A stretch of 64,000 nucleotides of DNA from Pictodentalium vernedei (lineage: Eukaryota > Mollusca > Scaphopoda > Dentaliida > Dentaliidae), in NCBI GenBank assembly GCA_031216915.1, contig CM062292.1, positions 206,791,262 through 206,855,261 of the forward strand. Reading direction: 5' to 3'. Under the pieces are notes generated by a model. The model saw nothing but the letters and a program-made list of their open reading frames with translations, was not told the origin of the DNA and searched no databases. The position numbers were made by a program, and so were the translations under genes. Numbering within the stretch: the stretch's first letter is position 1; the number at the start of each line of letters is the position of its first letter. Positions 28,339 to 41,711 of this stretch are shown here, piece after piece.

Positions 28339-30231
28339 TTAGCTCATCTTGACAAAGTCAAACTGAGCTAATCTCATCGCTCTCCGTCCGTCGTCCGTCG
28401 TCTGTCGTCCGCCGTCCGTCAACACCATGTTTTGGTCTTCTACTCCAAAGCCACTGGGCCAATTCGAGTGAAAGTTTGTGTAAGTGATAGTCCCAAAGGG
28501 GCATTTCATTTTTGTTCAACTCAGCATGCCCAGCCCCATAGGGAGGGAGTGGGGGAAAATGCCAAATATTTTAAAAATCCTCTTCTCAAGAACCAGTGTG
28601 TACAATGACTTGGTATTTGCTATGGAGCTTCCATATGAGATGTAGAATCAAGTTTGTTCAAACGAAGTTCGTGAAGTAATATTTGGCTTTGTAATAGGAG
28701 GGGTAAGATTTTTGGCCCCGCCCAAAATTTCTATTTTCTGAACCGTTGGTCCGGTATGAACCAAATTTGGTTTGTGGTAGTATTGGGTCATAAGTACTTG
28801 ACCCATGCCAAAAAAAAAATTCCGCATCGCCTTGGGAACCCTGGGAGCTAAAAATAGAAATATTTTCAAACGCCCATATTTCCCAAACCCCACGGAACAG
28901 AGGGCTTTTATTTGGTATGAAGTATCCTTATGACCAGTAGAATTGAATGGTAAAAAAAATTGCCATCGGTTATGTTAGGGTGTTCTGTAATGGGCATCGA
29001 AAAAATAATGCTGAGTCAGCATATTTGCAAAAATTTAAAAAAATCTTTTCTCCAAAACCAATCATCAGAATCTTTTGATATTTGGTAACAGCATTCATAG
29101 GGGGGTCAGATAAAAGTTTGTTGAAATAAAGCTCATTGGTTCATATTTGGGCTCTCTACAGGAGCCCGAAGCTTTAACATAGGGTAATATGGGGAATATT
29201 CTTTAAAAATCTTCTTCTTCAGAACCACCAGTCCAAATCTTTTAATATTTGGTATACATCATTGTTATGAGGGTCAGATTCTAAATTGTTCAAACCAAGT
29301 CCCTAGGTTAATATTTGGGCTTCCTACGGAATCCTTTGATATTAGGTATGCAACATCTCTATGGGGGTCAGATTCAAGTTTGTTCAAATCAGATCCCTAG
29401 GTATATATTTGGGCTCACTATGGTAGCCCAAATTTTTACTTAGTGCAATATGAGGACATTTCTGTAAAAATCTTCTTCAGATCCACCAGTCGGAATGCTT
29501 TTATATTTGGTATACAACATCTCTAGGGGGGGGGGGGGGGGGGGTCAGATTCCAGGTTGTTCAATTCGAGTGCCTATGTTAATATTTGGGCTCCATATGG
29601 GAACAAGAAATTTAACTTAGTACAATATGAGGGAATTTCTTCAAAAATCTTCTTCTTCAGATTCACGTGTCAGCATGCTTTCACATTTGGTATACAACAT
29701 CTCTAGGGGGGTCAGATTCAAGTTTGTTCAAATCGGATCCATAGGTTAATATTTGGGCTCGTTATAGTAGCCCAAATTTGAACTTAGTGCAATTCGAAGA
29801 AATTTCTTTACAATTTCTCTTCTTCAGATCCAACAGTCAGAATGCTTTCATATTCGGTACACAACATCTCTAGGGAAGTCAGATTTAACTGTGTTCAAAT
29901 CAAGAGCCTGAGTTAATATTTGGGCTCTCTATGGGAGCGGAATTGGCCATTTTGCTGAAGAATTTAAAATGTTGTATTCAGTACCCTCTAGAGGTACTAA
30001 GATTAATCCACATAGGTTGTATCAAGGGGCTTCATAGGGGAGCTCTACATTTTACTTATGATCAACTGAAGAAAAGGCATGATGCCCAGATTATTTTTGT
30101 CACTCCTTAGGGACTCAAGGATTGACAGTGTAGCCTATGGAGATGGCTTGCTTAATGTAGACTCGTTCTTGGGCTCTGTTTAAATTGTGTTCTGTACAAG
30201 ATGAGCGCTTCAGGCCCCGTGGGGCCTCTTG
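28339..30231 (+). repeat. 2-kb repeat element made of ~170-bp units, with terminal hairpins
   Basis: Begins with TTAGCTCA...TGAGCTAA (hairpin) followed by CCGTCCGTCGTCC, and ends with AGGCCCCGTGGGGCCT (hairpin) before CTTGTTTA. In between, units with ATATTTGGGCTC, AAAATCTTCTTCTTCAG and TATTTGGTATACAACATC repeat at least six times. No coding sense. Structure recalls non-autonomous Helentron-type elements, a low-confidence inference. Confidence 0.75.
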
Positions 30232-30396
30232 TTTAATTATATCTTTAATGATTTAAGTACAAAGATTAAGATTTTGTTTGTGTTTAACATTATTTTTTAG
30301 TTTTTGAATACGATAACCATGGAAAATGGATATTATTGGTAAAAGAGGAAATTTTTCAAATTTGCCAAAAAGTTGACGGAGCGAACTGGTATGGGT

Positions 30397-31399
30397 TCAA
30401 TATCGAGTATGAGATCCATTGTTGTTAATAACAGCTTGACAACGCCTTCTCATGCTCCCAATCAGGTTCCTGGTGATCCTTTGTGGGATGTTGTTCCACT
30501 CTTGGGCCAGCATGGCACCAAGCTCCTGGACACTTCTTGGCTGGACTGGACGGGCTGAAATTGCAAGCTGCAACTCATTCCAGACATGTTTGATTGGATT
30601 GAGATCAGGGGATCTGGCTGGCCAGTCCATACGCTCAATCCCCTCCCTCTGTCGGTACTAGTCTTCCCGACAGCATGGGCAACATGAGGACGGGCATTAT
30701 CGTCCATCAGAATGAATCTATCACCCACTGCGCCTGCATACAATCTGACCTGGACATCCAGGATCACATCAATATACCGCTGTGCAGTCAATGTACCACG
30801 TTCAAGAACACAGAGCCCTGTACGTCCATCCCTGCTGATGCCGCCCAGACCATGATTGACCCTCCACCATAGCGGTCATGCTCAGCAATGCTGGCTGCAT
30901 AGAATCGCTCTCCTGGTCTTCTCCATACCATAGAATGCATATCTGTGTGGTCTAGGCAGTACCTTGACTCATCTGTAAAAAGGACGGGTCGTCAATCTTC
31001 CTTGGTCCATCCAACATGGTCCATGGCCCATTCATATCGTGCCTAGCGGTGGTTCTGGGACTTCGGAATGCGAATACATGGTCTTCTCGATCGGAGACCA
31101 CCTTCGTGCAACCTTGCCAGGATCGTCTGCGTCGACACATTTACCCAGGATGCATTCTGAAGGTAACTGCGAAGCTGGGTTCCTGTGGCAAAGCGGTTCC
31201 TAGGGGCCTGAATGATCAAATACCGGTCTTCAGCTGCAGATGTTGCCCTGTCTCTGCCACCACCATGCCGTCTTACAGGTGTGCCATACTGTTGAAATCT
31301 TGCCCAAGCTCTGGTGATCACCGTATGGTGCACACCAAGGGCTTCATCAACCTGACGATGGGTAGCCCCTTGCTCCACCATTTCTACAGCCTGCCACAT
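30397..31399 (-). pseudogene. Tc1/mariner transposase remnant 1
   Basis: Pieces in several frames: N-terminal helix-turn-helix region (31399 to ~31043, GATHRQVDEALGVHHTVITR), a broken middle, DNARPHVAHAV (second catalytic Asp) near 30,690, and SPDLNPIKHVWNEL (third acid region) near 30,600. Many frameshifts; inactive. It sits between two inverted 2-kb repeats. No terminal inverted repeats were found by eye. Confidence 0.88.
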
Positions 31400-31740
31400 T
31401 CTGCTTCAGACAAATGTCTTCTTACATTTGCATTTGCCATATTCAACCTTTAAATCACAGGGGGGGGGGGGGGGTTAAAATGAAGATTGGCTACCCTACA
31501 CATGCCATGTACATGGAGACAGTACACAAAAACATCATGAAAATCAAGGTGTACATGCTTTCCATGACTGTCACGAAAAGTCTGCCTGTCAAGAGAGCTA
31601 ATGGAAACTCTGGGGACCATCTCAATATATTCCTCAATCATATCCACCAAAAATATCGCAAATATGTCACAATCAAATTTCACAATGATGTGTCAAATAT
31701 TTGGTGCTTAGCAAACTTTGAGTATATGTGGCTAGATAAA

Positions 31741-31939
31741 TAAATAAGAGGCCCCAAGGAGCCTTAATCGCTCACCGGCCAAAGCGGTTCAAAGAAGTAT
31801 TTGGGGTCACATTCAGTTAGACATGGTTCATCAACTCTACAAAGGAATAAAGTCCTGAGAGACAAATTTTATGGAACTAGGGACATGGCATAAACAAACT
31901 TGAATCTTACCCCCCCTCCCCCCCCCACACACACATACA

Positions 31940-32004
<65 letters not shown>

Positions 32005-33796
32005 CCTAAGGATGCTGCATACCAAATATCAAAAGCATTCATCTGCTGGATCTGAAGAAGAAGATTTTTAAAGAAAATTCCTCATTTTGAACTAAGTTAT
32101 CATTCGGGCTCCCACAGTGAGCCCAAATAGGAACCCAGGGACTTCGTTTTAACAAACTTGAATCTCCCCCGCCTAAGGATGCTACACACCACATATCAAA
32201 ACATTCCGACTGCTGGATCTGAAGAAGAAGATTTTTTAAGACAATTCCTCATTTCGAACTAAGTTACAATTCAAGCTTCCACAGTGAGCCCAAATATGGA
32301 CTTAGGGACATGGCTTGAACAAACTTTAATCTCCCCCCCCCCCCCCCTAAGGATGCTGCATACCAAATATCAAAACATTCCGACTGCTGGATCTGAAGAA
32401 GAAGATGGTTAAAGAAAATTCCTCATTTTGAACTAAGTTATCATTCGGGCTCCCACAGTGAGCCCAAATATGGACCTAGGAACATGGCTTGAACACATTT
32501 GAATCTCATCCCCCTAAGGATGCTGCATACCAAATATCAAAACATTCCGACTGCTGGATCTGAAGAAGAAGATTTTTAAAGAAAATTCCTCATTTTGAAT
32601 TGAGTTATAATTCAGGCTACCACAACGAGCCCAAATATGAACCCAGGGACTTTGCTTGAACAAGCTTGAATCTTACCCCCCTAAGCATGCTGCATACCCA
32701 ATATCAAAAGATTCTGCCTGCTGGATCTTGAGAAGAAGATTTTTAAAGAAATTTGCCTGAAATGCACTAAGTTCAAATTTGGGCTCCTATACTGAGCCCA
32801 AATATGAACCCAGGAGGCCGATTTGAACAAACTTGAATCAGATCCACCCCACAATGTTGCATACCAAATATCAAAAGATTCTGCCTTCTGGATCTGGAGA
32901 AGAAGATTTTTTAGAAATTTGCCCGAAATGCACTAAGTTCGAATTCGAGCTTCTATAGTGAGCCCAAATATGAATCTAGGGGGGCCGATTTGTACAAACT
33001 TGAATCAGATCCACCCCACAATGTTGAATACCAAATATCAAAAGATTCTGCCTGCTGGATCTGGAGAAGAAGATTTTTTAAGAAATTTGCCTGAAATGCA
33101 CTAAGGTCGAATTCGGGCTTCTATAGTGAGCCCAAATATGAATCCAGGGGGGCCCATTTGTACAAACTTGAATCAGATCCACCCCACAATGTTGAATACC
33201 AAATATCAAAAGATTCTGCCTGCTGGATCTGGAGAAGAAGATTTTTTAAGAAATTTGCCTGAAATGCACTAAGTTCGAATTCAGGCTTCGATACTGAGCC
33301 CAAATGTGAATCCAGGTGGCCGATTTGAGCAAACTTGAATCAGATCCACCCCACAATGTTGCATACCAAATATCAAAAGATTCTGCCTGCTTGATCTGGA
33401 GAAGAAGATTTTTTAAGAAATTTGCCTGAAATGCACTAAGTTCGAATTCGGGCTTCTATAGTGAGCCCAAATATGAATCCAGGGGGCCGATTTGAACAAT
33501 CTTGAATCTGACTCCCCTAGAGATAATGTATACCAAATAGGAAAGAATTCTGCCTGGTGGATCTGAAGAAGATTTTTGTGAATTTTGGAAAGAAATTCAT
33601 GGGTGCTATCAGAGTTATGCCCCCTGTGGGTGTGGCAAGTTTATTTGTACAAGTTTGAATTGTCATATGATAGGGAACACGCACGCCAAATTTGGTTCAA
33701 TTTGATCCAGTAGTTTATGAGGAGTAGTCGATAATGTAAAGTTCACGACGGACGACGGATGGCAAGTGATAAGTTAAGCTCCCTTCGGTGAGCTAA
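31741..33796 (-). repeat. 2-kb repeat element, inverted relative to 28339-30231, ~168-bp units
   Basis: Read on the minus strand it starts with TTAGCTCACCGAAGGGAGCT and CCGTCGTCCGTCGTG, and ends in GGGGCCTCTTATTTATTT, like the left element. About nine units are spaced ~167-170 bases, each with a small palindrome such as TTTGGGCTC...GAGCCCAAA (32778-32801). A CA microsatellite interrupts one unit at ~31,927-32,002. Confidence 0.8.
31927..32002. repeat. CA microsatellite
   Basis: About 35 CA units with a few ATACA interruptions, inside the inverted 2-kb repeat. Confidence 0.97.
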
Positions 33797-33799
33797 TTA

Positions 33800-35519
33800 C
33801 TCATAACGAAAATCTTCCAATGGAATGCGAATAAAACTTTTGGCGGGGAATTGGTTTCTCCTTCTGTATCGACGCCACTGAATTAATACATTGTGCATTA
33901 CATTTTTTTCTGAGTCCTTACTTTAAATAAAATAATCGGAATATCAATTACTTCATTTCTCCATTAGTGTTTCCTCTTATTCCTGCGCATGCGCAGGTGT
34001 TTTTTTTCTAGTCTCATAAACTATAATACACAATCGTTGATACCATGGTCTTAGAATTTCCCGCGTATCATGATTGACTTTGAGAAGTGGGAGCCGTGGT
34101 GCCGATAAATTCCCATTCCCTGTATTAAACCTTATTAATATACCATCCCTGGACTTGTTACAGGATCTAATGGAGAAAGTTAAGAACGATGTATCGTAAT
34201 TTTATGGAGTATTATGAAGAAGAACTGTGGTAGAAGGTAATTTAGCTCCAAAGGAATGTGAATGACTTTCCCAGATGTCCTGACGTCACACATTCTAAAC
34301 ATACCAGATCACGGGGTGAAGGTTACACAACAACCGGGTACGGATTCTGCTATAGTCTGACCAGATAAGGCTCCTATTTGTGGGCTGCCGTAAAAATGTT
34401 TTAGACACATAGACACCTAACCTTTAGTACAAATTAATGAATCATGAGTAGAAAGAAATACACTCTTATTGGCATCATAATTTACAGTTACCCATGAATG
34501 AACTTGACAAAAATAAACACACCTTCCATTTGATTTATGGAGATAGAAGAACATATATTCACACTGCGCCTTCGTTACTCAATAAATGTGAAACCTAGAA
34601 TTTATGCTTGAAAAATAAGGTATGGGCTATTATTGCACATTCTCTTGTAAGTGGTGTTGAGGCAGTGGAAAAATCACGCATTGACGTCATAAATGGTAAC
34701 GACATTTTGTAAAATTCTAGACAGAATCATTTAATATTTTAACGAGTTGGGAAAACTCATTTAGATGCAACATATGTATTTATATATACAGATACCAGAT
34801 TGAGGCATACGTTAAAAAACTACCCAAATACACTTGTTTCCACAATTGTTTGTAAACAAGTCAATCCCATTCATAATTTTCTTGTACTTACATAAATACA
34901 TACTCAACCCTTAATCCAAATCAACTTTTTAATAGATCAATAAACATGTAGATTTAAAAAGATGTGCTGAACAAATATAATTACTTCACGACATGCAGTA
35001 ATACATCTTAGTAGATGTCACTCGGTCAAGCCACAGATGGTCGAAGTTTATAACGTCCAGTGTAGCAATCAGAACAGAAACTTGACCTACGCTATTTTTC
35101 GAAAAGTCGTTTCGGAACATTTTTGTTCAAAATATACTCTTAACCGCAGATGCGTTAGGACCTCCGTCATCGATTTAACTCTTTGGACCCTGATGGTATA
35201 GTCCATGTCAGTGCTGATCCAGGTAGAGTCTATATTCGTCACTTGGGTGAAGACCAGGTAGAGTCTATATTCGTTACTTGGGTGAAGACCAATCAATATT
35301 TTCAACAGGCTGCACGTTGAAAATCTGTACTGGTCTACCACGCACATTCCCTGAGCAACTATCTACTTTATGAATTCAGGTCGTATAACGATCCTGGGCC
35401 AGAAAATCGATCTTTCGGATTGAAAGGGTTAAGACTATTCTTGTTCTGGCAGAATGCATTGTAAAGTCGTGCTTCTTTTGGCTACAGCATATATTTTTGA
35501 ACATCGAATTTAACTAACA
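33800..35519. other. non-coding intron sequence
   Basis: No exon or element recognised. A 37-bp direct duplication (CCAGGTAGAGTCTATATTCG unit) lies at 35,219-35,290. Confidence 0.6.
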
Positions 35520-35521
35520 TA

Positions 35522-36806
35522 TACTGAGTCAAAAAAGAAAGTATAATAAACTTTGAGGAGCAATGTTTTTAGTATTATCGACTTTAATCCCAAACAAATT
35601 AGTGTAAATTCATATTTCGAGTCTAGCTGTATGAATTTGCATAATTTCATGTTCTTACTGTTGCCGGCATCACGTCAGGACGTCGCAATTCAGACATGGA
35701 GTGAAAAGAAAAGTTCACACATGCAGTCAATAGCGTGTATGTCCACCGTTTGCCTCTTGGATGGCAAGACATCGACGGCGCATGGACCTGATAACTCTCT
35801 GGATGTCACCCTGTGGTATTGCGTTCCATTCCGGCCTTAGAACATTACGTAAATCGCCTAAGGTCGCTGTTCATTCAGATTATCATCGATGAAGATCAAC
35901 TGCGTTCGATGGTACAAGGAAATTCCTGCCCAAAGCATCACACTACCCCCGCCGAAACGGTCGCTTTCCCGCACGCAAGCATCACAAAATCGTTCTCCTT
36001 GTCGGCGATGCACTCTTGCCCCATCATTAGCGCGTCGTAGACGAAATCATGATTCCTCACTAAAAAGAACTGAGCTCCAACGTTGGTGAGTCCAACGAAC
36101 ACGTTGTCGTACCCATTCCATTCTGACGGTACAATGACGTTGGGTAAGAATTGGTCCGTGGTATGGACGCCTACTTCGGATGCCGTATTCAGCGAGTCTG
36201 TTGCACACAGTTTGTGCACTGATTCTATTGTTAGTTTTACCTGGAGTAATTGCTGCTGTCTTCGTCGCCGAAAGGAAGCGATCCCACAAGTGAGACGTCC
36301 TGATGTGTCGGTCTTGTGCAGGGGTAGTACCTCTTGATCGATCTGAACGCGGTCAGTCGGCAGTAAATCCAGTGGTTCTATACCTTCCAATGAGACGGTA
36401 ATTAGTGGGCACAGTGACTCCGAACTCAGCAGCGAGCTCATCTGGAGGAATCAAAGCCTAATACATACCAGTGGCACGCGACCTCTGATTTTCGGTTAAC
36501 CTTGGCATTTTTTTAAATGTTGGAAGACAAAAACTAGAGTGTTTCCCCAATAACCCAGGCTCTCTAGCATAACATAACACAAAGAAAATCGTCGGTCACT
36601 CATTCATTTTGACATTCTCGGGCAGCATGTACAATTTTGAAATCCGTAGCAAAATTGTATACGGTTGGGTGGACAACAACAACATGTCATTAAACTCTTT
36701 GCACGACTTCTTGTCCACAAACATGCAACATTAGAACTATTATATTTCATCCTTTGTGCTATTTTTTCACATTTGTTTGTATTATACTTTCTTTTTTGAC
36801 TCAGTA
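35522..36806 (-). mobile_element. Tc1/mariner element 2 with terminal inverted repeats
   Basis: Inverted repeats TACTGAGTCAAAAAAGAAAG at both ends, flanked by TA (35520-35521, 36807-36808). Minus-strand transposase pieces are in shifted frames: helix-turn-helix part (ISAQTVCNRLAEYGIRSRRP, near 36,200) and a catalytic region reading FSEES, where FSDES is usual, so the first catalytic Asp looks changed to Glu. Inactive. A lone end of the same family is at 55,744-55,768. Confidence 0.9.
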
Positions 36807-36809
36807 TAG

Positions 36810-38458
36810 TAATGACAGTGAGACCGGAACCACCATAATCTAATAAGTGATCAGTCTGCGAGAAGGCGATTTTAAGTCGAATGTTCGTATTTAATAGATC
36901 AGTCCCTGCGTTCAGACAGTTTGAACAAAGTGGGTCAGCCACAACGCTCACACAGCTGAACTACAGCTGGCGAGTAAGGAAATCCTTCAAATAATCCATT
37001 AGTCTGTGAAACATTAGTAGCAATATATGCAATGTTGTTATGTGCTCCTATATGTCGGAACGTCTTTGTCAGGTTGATGACCGTTACTGAATGAGTTGTG
37101 CAGTGGAGATCTTCTGTTTCAATCTTGATACTTCATTTATGTTCGCCAATAAATAAAATTAAGGGTTTTCGCAACTGACATAACATTTGAGCTCCGATAG
37201 TCATGTTAGGTGAAATTGGACAACACGATCCGCAACTGGACAAATTATGTACTTCTTTCATTTTCCATGTACAGAGAAGAAAAAAACTTTTCGGAAATTC
37301 TTTTTCAGTTTAATGCTTTCAAGACTGTCGAATGTCATCATTTTCTTTTCGGAAAAATATTATGTAGATTAAAAGGGTTAATATGTATGTTTGGTATCCT
37401 CGACTTCATGAAAATCTACTTTCGATAAAGTTATCTTCCTTTAAACATGTAGTCGACCTCAGTTGCGAAGCAAGTAACTGTTGGGGAAATACTTATGACA
37501 TCAGTAGAAAATAACGGTAAGTTTTCTTTTGTTATTTTCAATAAAGCTGTAGGTTGTTTCGTTCATTAAAAGTAACAAAAGGAAACTTGGGTTTTATGAA
37601 AAGCCATTTAGAAGCAACTAGTTCACAAATGATCCTTCCTAAAGAATATTTGTCAGTGTCACGCATACCAGCATTAAGTGCCCACCACAGCACTTTGTTT
37701 AGCGAATGTGTTTTACAGTAATTTGCAAGTTTTTATTCTTCACAGGATAAAATAGAAAATCTCATCTCGCAGACTTTTATATTAACGGAAAGGACAGTAA
37801 TTGTGTTATATGTCTCGATGCTCACACTGTTGATATAATGAACCGGAGCAAAGTTACAGAATAGCAAAATATGGCGAAAATGCCGTTTTCTTATTTTTAA
37901 ATAGGTTTAGAGTCAAACGTTCACACAGACTGGAAAAAACCCTCTAAAAAGCCAGCTTGTGTATTTTATATTACTTTATAGGAAAATGCCCGGAGATAGT
38001 GAAGTGATGCGCACATCGATTATACAAATTCGGTAACATTTCAAAAGTTCAATTTTTATTTGAAATTCTCATACTTTTAGTGTTAAATTCACTGACATCT
38101 TTATGACATTAAGGTTAAGGGGAGCTAATTTTCCCGTAAACCTCGACCCAATGACGAAGGTTTTCAGCCATGGACTTCGTTGTGTACATGCCATTTATCT
38201 AACAATCATAAAGATTTTGGCCTGCAAACCACGAAAAACGGTACGTATCACATAATGTGTTCCGATTCCGTATCACATAGACGACTCATTCTGATTCCGT
38301 ATCATATATATGACTCCTTTCCGGGAACGCGACGGGCTATTATAACAGGCGCATGAATGCATTCTTTGTGCGTTTCAGTGATCGACTCAGCTGATCGCTT
38401 ACAAAACAAAACAAAATTCCCTATAATTAGCGACAGAACTATTAATAGCAAATGATGC

Positions 38459-38489
<31 letters not shown>

Positions 38490-38819
38490 CTCCATAATAA
38501 ATAGAAACTGCACAATTAAATATTGCACACTTCAATAGTTCAAGTGTATAATCATAGGAAGTGACATTGAGAGTGAATAACTTTACAACACAAGTTTAGC
38601 GGCGGAACAGGGAATGTGAACGCAAATGTAAAGTGACCCTGAAATGGACCAATGACTATATGAAGGCCTCCGCCATCAGTTGATACAGATCAAAAGATTG
38701 ATACTAAAAACTCACCCCGACACAACAGTCGTCAAGTTACGGATAGGTTACTAGCGCGTGTGTGCAAATTTAGTTGAAATAATCAATGAATACCCACTAG
38801 AGAACAAACTTAGATGTAC
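36810..38819. other. non-coding intron sequence
   Basis: No exon or element recognised. A run of C followed by CA units lies at ~38,459-38,489. Confidence 0.6.
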
Positions 38820-38892
38820 CTCTTCAAAACATCTGGATTATTTTCAAGCGCCAGTACGATGAATGATAACGAAGTAGCTGTTGTTTCATGCC
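38820..38892 (-). CDS. cytochrome P450 exon with I-helix oxygen-binding motif
   Basis: Minus strand, acceptor TTTTGAAG, donor GTACAT. 73 bases: the first two complete a GGG codon with one base from the exon at 50240, and two bases are left over for the next exon. It encodes GHETTATSLSFIVLALENNP, then DVLK. AGHETT is the I-helix signature (A/G)Gx(D/E)T(T/S). The next exon is about 13.4 kb away. Confidence 0.9.
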
Positions 38893-39166
38893 CTTCAAAA
38901 TAAAAATAAACATAATCAGAATATTATGTCTGCATAACATAAATGTTTTGGGACAGACAGAGATGTTTGTAGGATAATATACAGGATCAGTAGCTGATCA
39001 AGGGTATGTGTGGCACCAAGTTCAATTCATGTGTCGTGATGCAAGGCATTTTCCGACAGGCGCAGTTGGACGAGCACGAGAGGGGTGTCTCACTCTCGTT
39101 TGTGGGGGTCCCTCCCCTGTAACAGCTTTAGAAAATGGAAGGTCAGTATGCCATTCCGGTGGCCAC

Positions 39167-39353
39167 TGTAATAGTTTGGGGATTATTGAAGAACACCAGA
39201 GGAGTACGTCTAGCCATATTGAATATTGTTAACAAAAGCGCAGAACACACGTGGTTCAATACAGTGGTACTTTCTAGGAAGGAATGACGTAATTGTCTAT
39301 ACATTTGAATAGCATGTATGGAACGCCAAGAGTTACATGTATATATCATTACA
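39167..39353 (-). repeat. 3' LTR of the Gypsy element
   Basis: 187 bases, same length as the partner at 45101 but with a moderate number of substitutions. Confidence 0.92.
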
Positions 39354-39432
39354 CCTCCCTTGTTTTACAAACGTAATGGTTAATTAAATGTGATCAACTA
39401 TAATTAAAGGTCAAGCCTTTGGACAAATATAA

Positions 39433-40941
39433 TTAAAGGTCAAGTCTTTGGACTGGTTTTCGTGACCTAGTGGACCTTCTTAATACTGGTTCGGAACGTT
39501 CCAAAGTGGGTGTTCTTGTGGGCCGTTCTGATACCGGTTCACAACTTGTTGTTGCTTGATTTTGTCCCTGCTTGGAAGGGCCTAAATCAGGCACAGGATG
39601 ATGACCAACATCATCATGAGCCTGTATTCCAGTCATTTCATCAGGCAACTCAGTGAGCTCAAACCTTCTGAATTGCTCACCTGTCTAGCAAATCTCTGCG
39701 ATCACGACTACGCAATTTGCCATGCTCACTAAACACTTGGTATGATCTATCGGTGGCTTTGTGCAAAACGTTTGCTTTTGTATTTCATGTCCTTTCAACC
39801 AGGTTAAGTCTCTCGATATCTACTTCTGACAAGGGTGATAGTGGTTTACTCACTCTATCATAGCAAAAGGGGAAGAACTGAATGACCGGAAGAACGTCGC
39901 CACGCTTTTTGTAGCTGGAAAGCGAGCAGTTGTGATATATAATTCTTTTGCATTCCATTATTTCCACCCAACTTAAGTCTCACGATATTTCTTTCTGACA
40001 TGGGTGATTAAAATAGAAGTCTTTTTGTTTCTTGTGAATTTGTTTGTCAGCACTATTAACTGTGGTCGTGTATTTCGTACCTTTCGACCCATCCATAACT
40101 CTGCTGGGGATTTGCCATGTGATAATAGGGCTGTCCTGTAATGCAATGAAGTCACATATGGGTCTTAATTGTAACATATTGCCATCTTTAGTAGACCTTT
40201 TTATGATTTCAACCCCAACCTCTGCTTTACCATTACCTTTTGCATGGTAAGGTCTTAAGGTTGTTTGTTCAAAGTCACAAAAAGTACTAAACTGTTTAAA
40301 CTCTTCACATGAGTATTGTGAGCCATTAATATGACAATTCTAGTTATTCTATGCCTAGCAAATATGGATTTCATGTGCTCTATTACAGTAGCTGATGAAC
40401 AACTGCCATTTAACAATGCTATCTCAGAATAATTGCTAAAATAGTCAATCAGTATTAAGTTATTCTTTCCTTTCAAATGGAAAAGATCAACTCCTACTTT
40501 CTCCCAAGGTTGCAATAAAGATTTGTCTACTGTGAGATCATGCTTACACTGAGAATACTGAAATCTTAAACAGATTAAACAATTCTTTACTATGTTGGTA
40601 ATTTCTTGATTCATATTAGGCCAAACTATTACACCACGGGCCAAGCGTTTACATTTCTCAATGCCTAAATGCCTATGAATTCTTTTGAGCCTTTCACTTC
40701 TCATAGTGGCAGATATTACTATCCGAGAACCTTTTAACAGTAGGCCATTAACCACAGAAAGTTCATCTCCATAATCAACAAATTGTTTCATGGCACCTTT
40801 TGGCCACCCATTATTGACATATGATATAACCTGTTGTAACACACTGTCTTTAAGAGTTTCATCTTTTAACCTTTGTAATTGCTGGACTGAAATGGGCAAA
40901 TTTCTGATAACATCATTCACATGTATTTCATTCAACTTCAT
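39433..40941 (-). pseudogene. Gypsy integrase region, broken
   Basis: From 40941: zinc-binding His/Cys region (HRHLGIEKCKRLARGVIVWPN, then CLIC near 40,570), integrase core start (WEKVGVDLFHLKGKNNLIL), then frame breaks near 40,330. ALLSHGKSPAELWMGRKVR at ~40,100 and RRSTRSRKPVQRLDL at ~39,450 are the usual C-terminal signatures. The first catalytic Asp region is present; the second is lost in a break. Confidence 0.85.
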
Positions 40942-41578
40942 TCTCAGAACGGAAATCTACAGATTGAATTTTACATCTTGACAGAGTATCTGCCACCATT
41001 AAATATTTTCCTGGTGTACATGTCACTTTAAATGAGTATTTATGCAGTTTTAGCATTAACCTCTGGATTCTGGGAGACATATCATTGAAAGATTTCTTTG
41101 ATATAGCCACCAGTGGTTTGTGATCAGTTTCCAGTTCAACATTCTGAAGTCCATAAATGTAACTGAAACTTTTCACAACCAATGCTATACCTGAACGTTT
41201 CTTTTCTATTTGTGCGTATTGCTGTTCTGCTTGAGTGAGTGAACGTGCTGCATATGTTACAGGATGTCATGACCCATCGCTCTCCTGAAGCAATATTGCA
41301 CCCAACCCATCTTTACTACTATCTGTTGATATTTTTGTCACCTTACTTCGGTCAAAATAAGCTTATACAGGCTCTGTAGTTAAAGCCTGTTTCAGATCAA
41401 CCCATTCTCTCTCATGTGTATCAGTCCACTGAAATATAGTTTTGTTCAATTGAAGTTTTCTTATTTTACAAATTCTGGCAGACAGATTAGGAATAAATTT
41501 TCCTAAAAAATTTATGAGACCAGGGTATCTCTGTAACTCCGTTTTATCACGAGGATCGGGAAGTTTCTGTATGACCAC
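40928..41578 (-). pseudogene. Gypsy RNase H region, broken
   Basis: The connection segment (LINFLGKFIPNLSARI) ends near 41,363, and RNase H continues 41,182-40,928 with ETDHKPLVAI and KYLMVADTLSR. A gap of about 180 bases between them is out of frame. Confidence 0.85.
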
Positions 41579-41711
41579 GACTTTACTGTTATTGGGGTTA
41601 ACCCCCTTTTCAGTTAAAGTTTCCCCTGGAATGTCTATTTCATGTACCGAAAATTGTTATTTATCTAAGTTCAATTTTACACCAATTTTTTAACTCTTTC
41701 CATGCCATGAA

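Noticed and set aside
35522-36806. Host gene from minus-strand frames at 35938-36441
   Set aside because: They are frame-shifted pieces of a Tc1 transposase inside inverted repeats with TA duplication.
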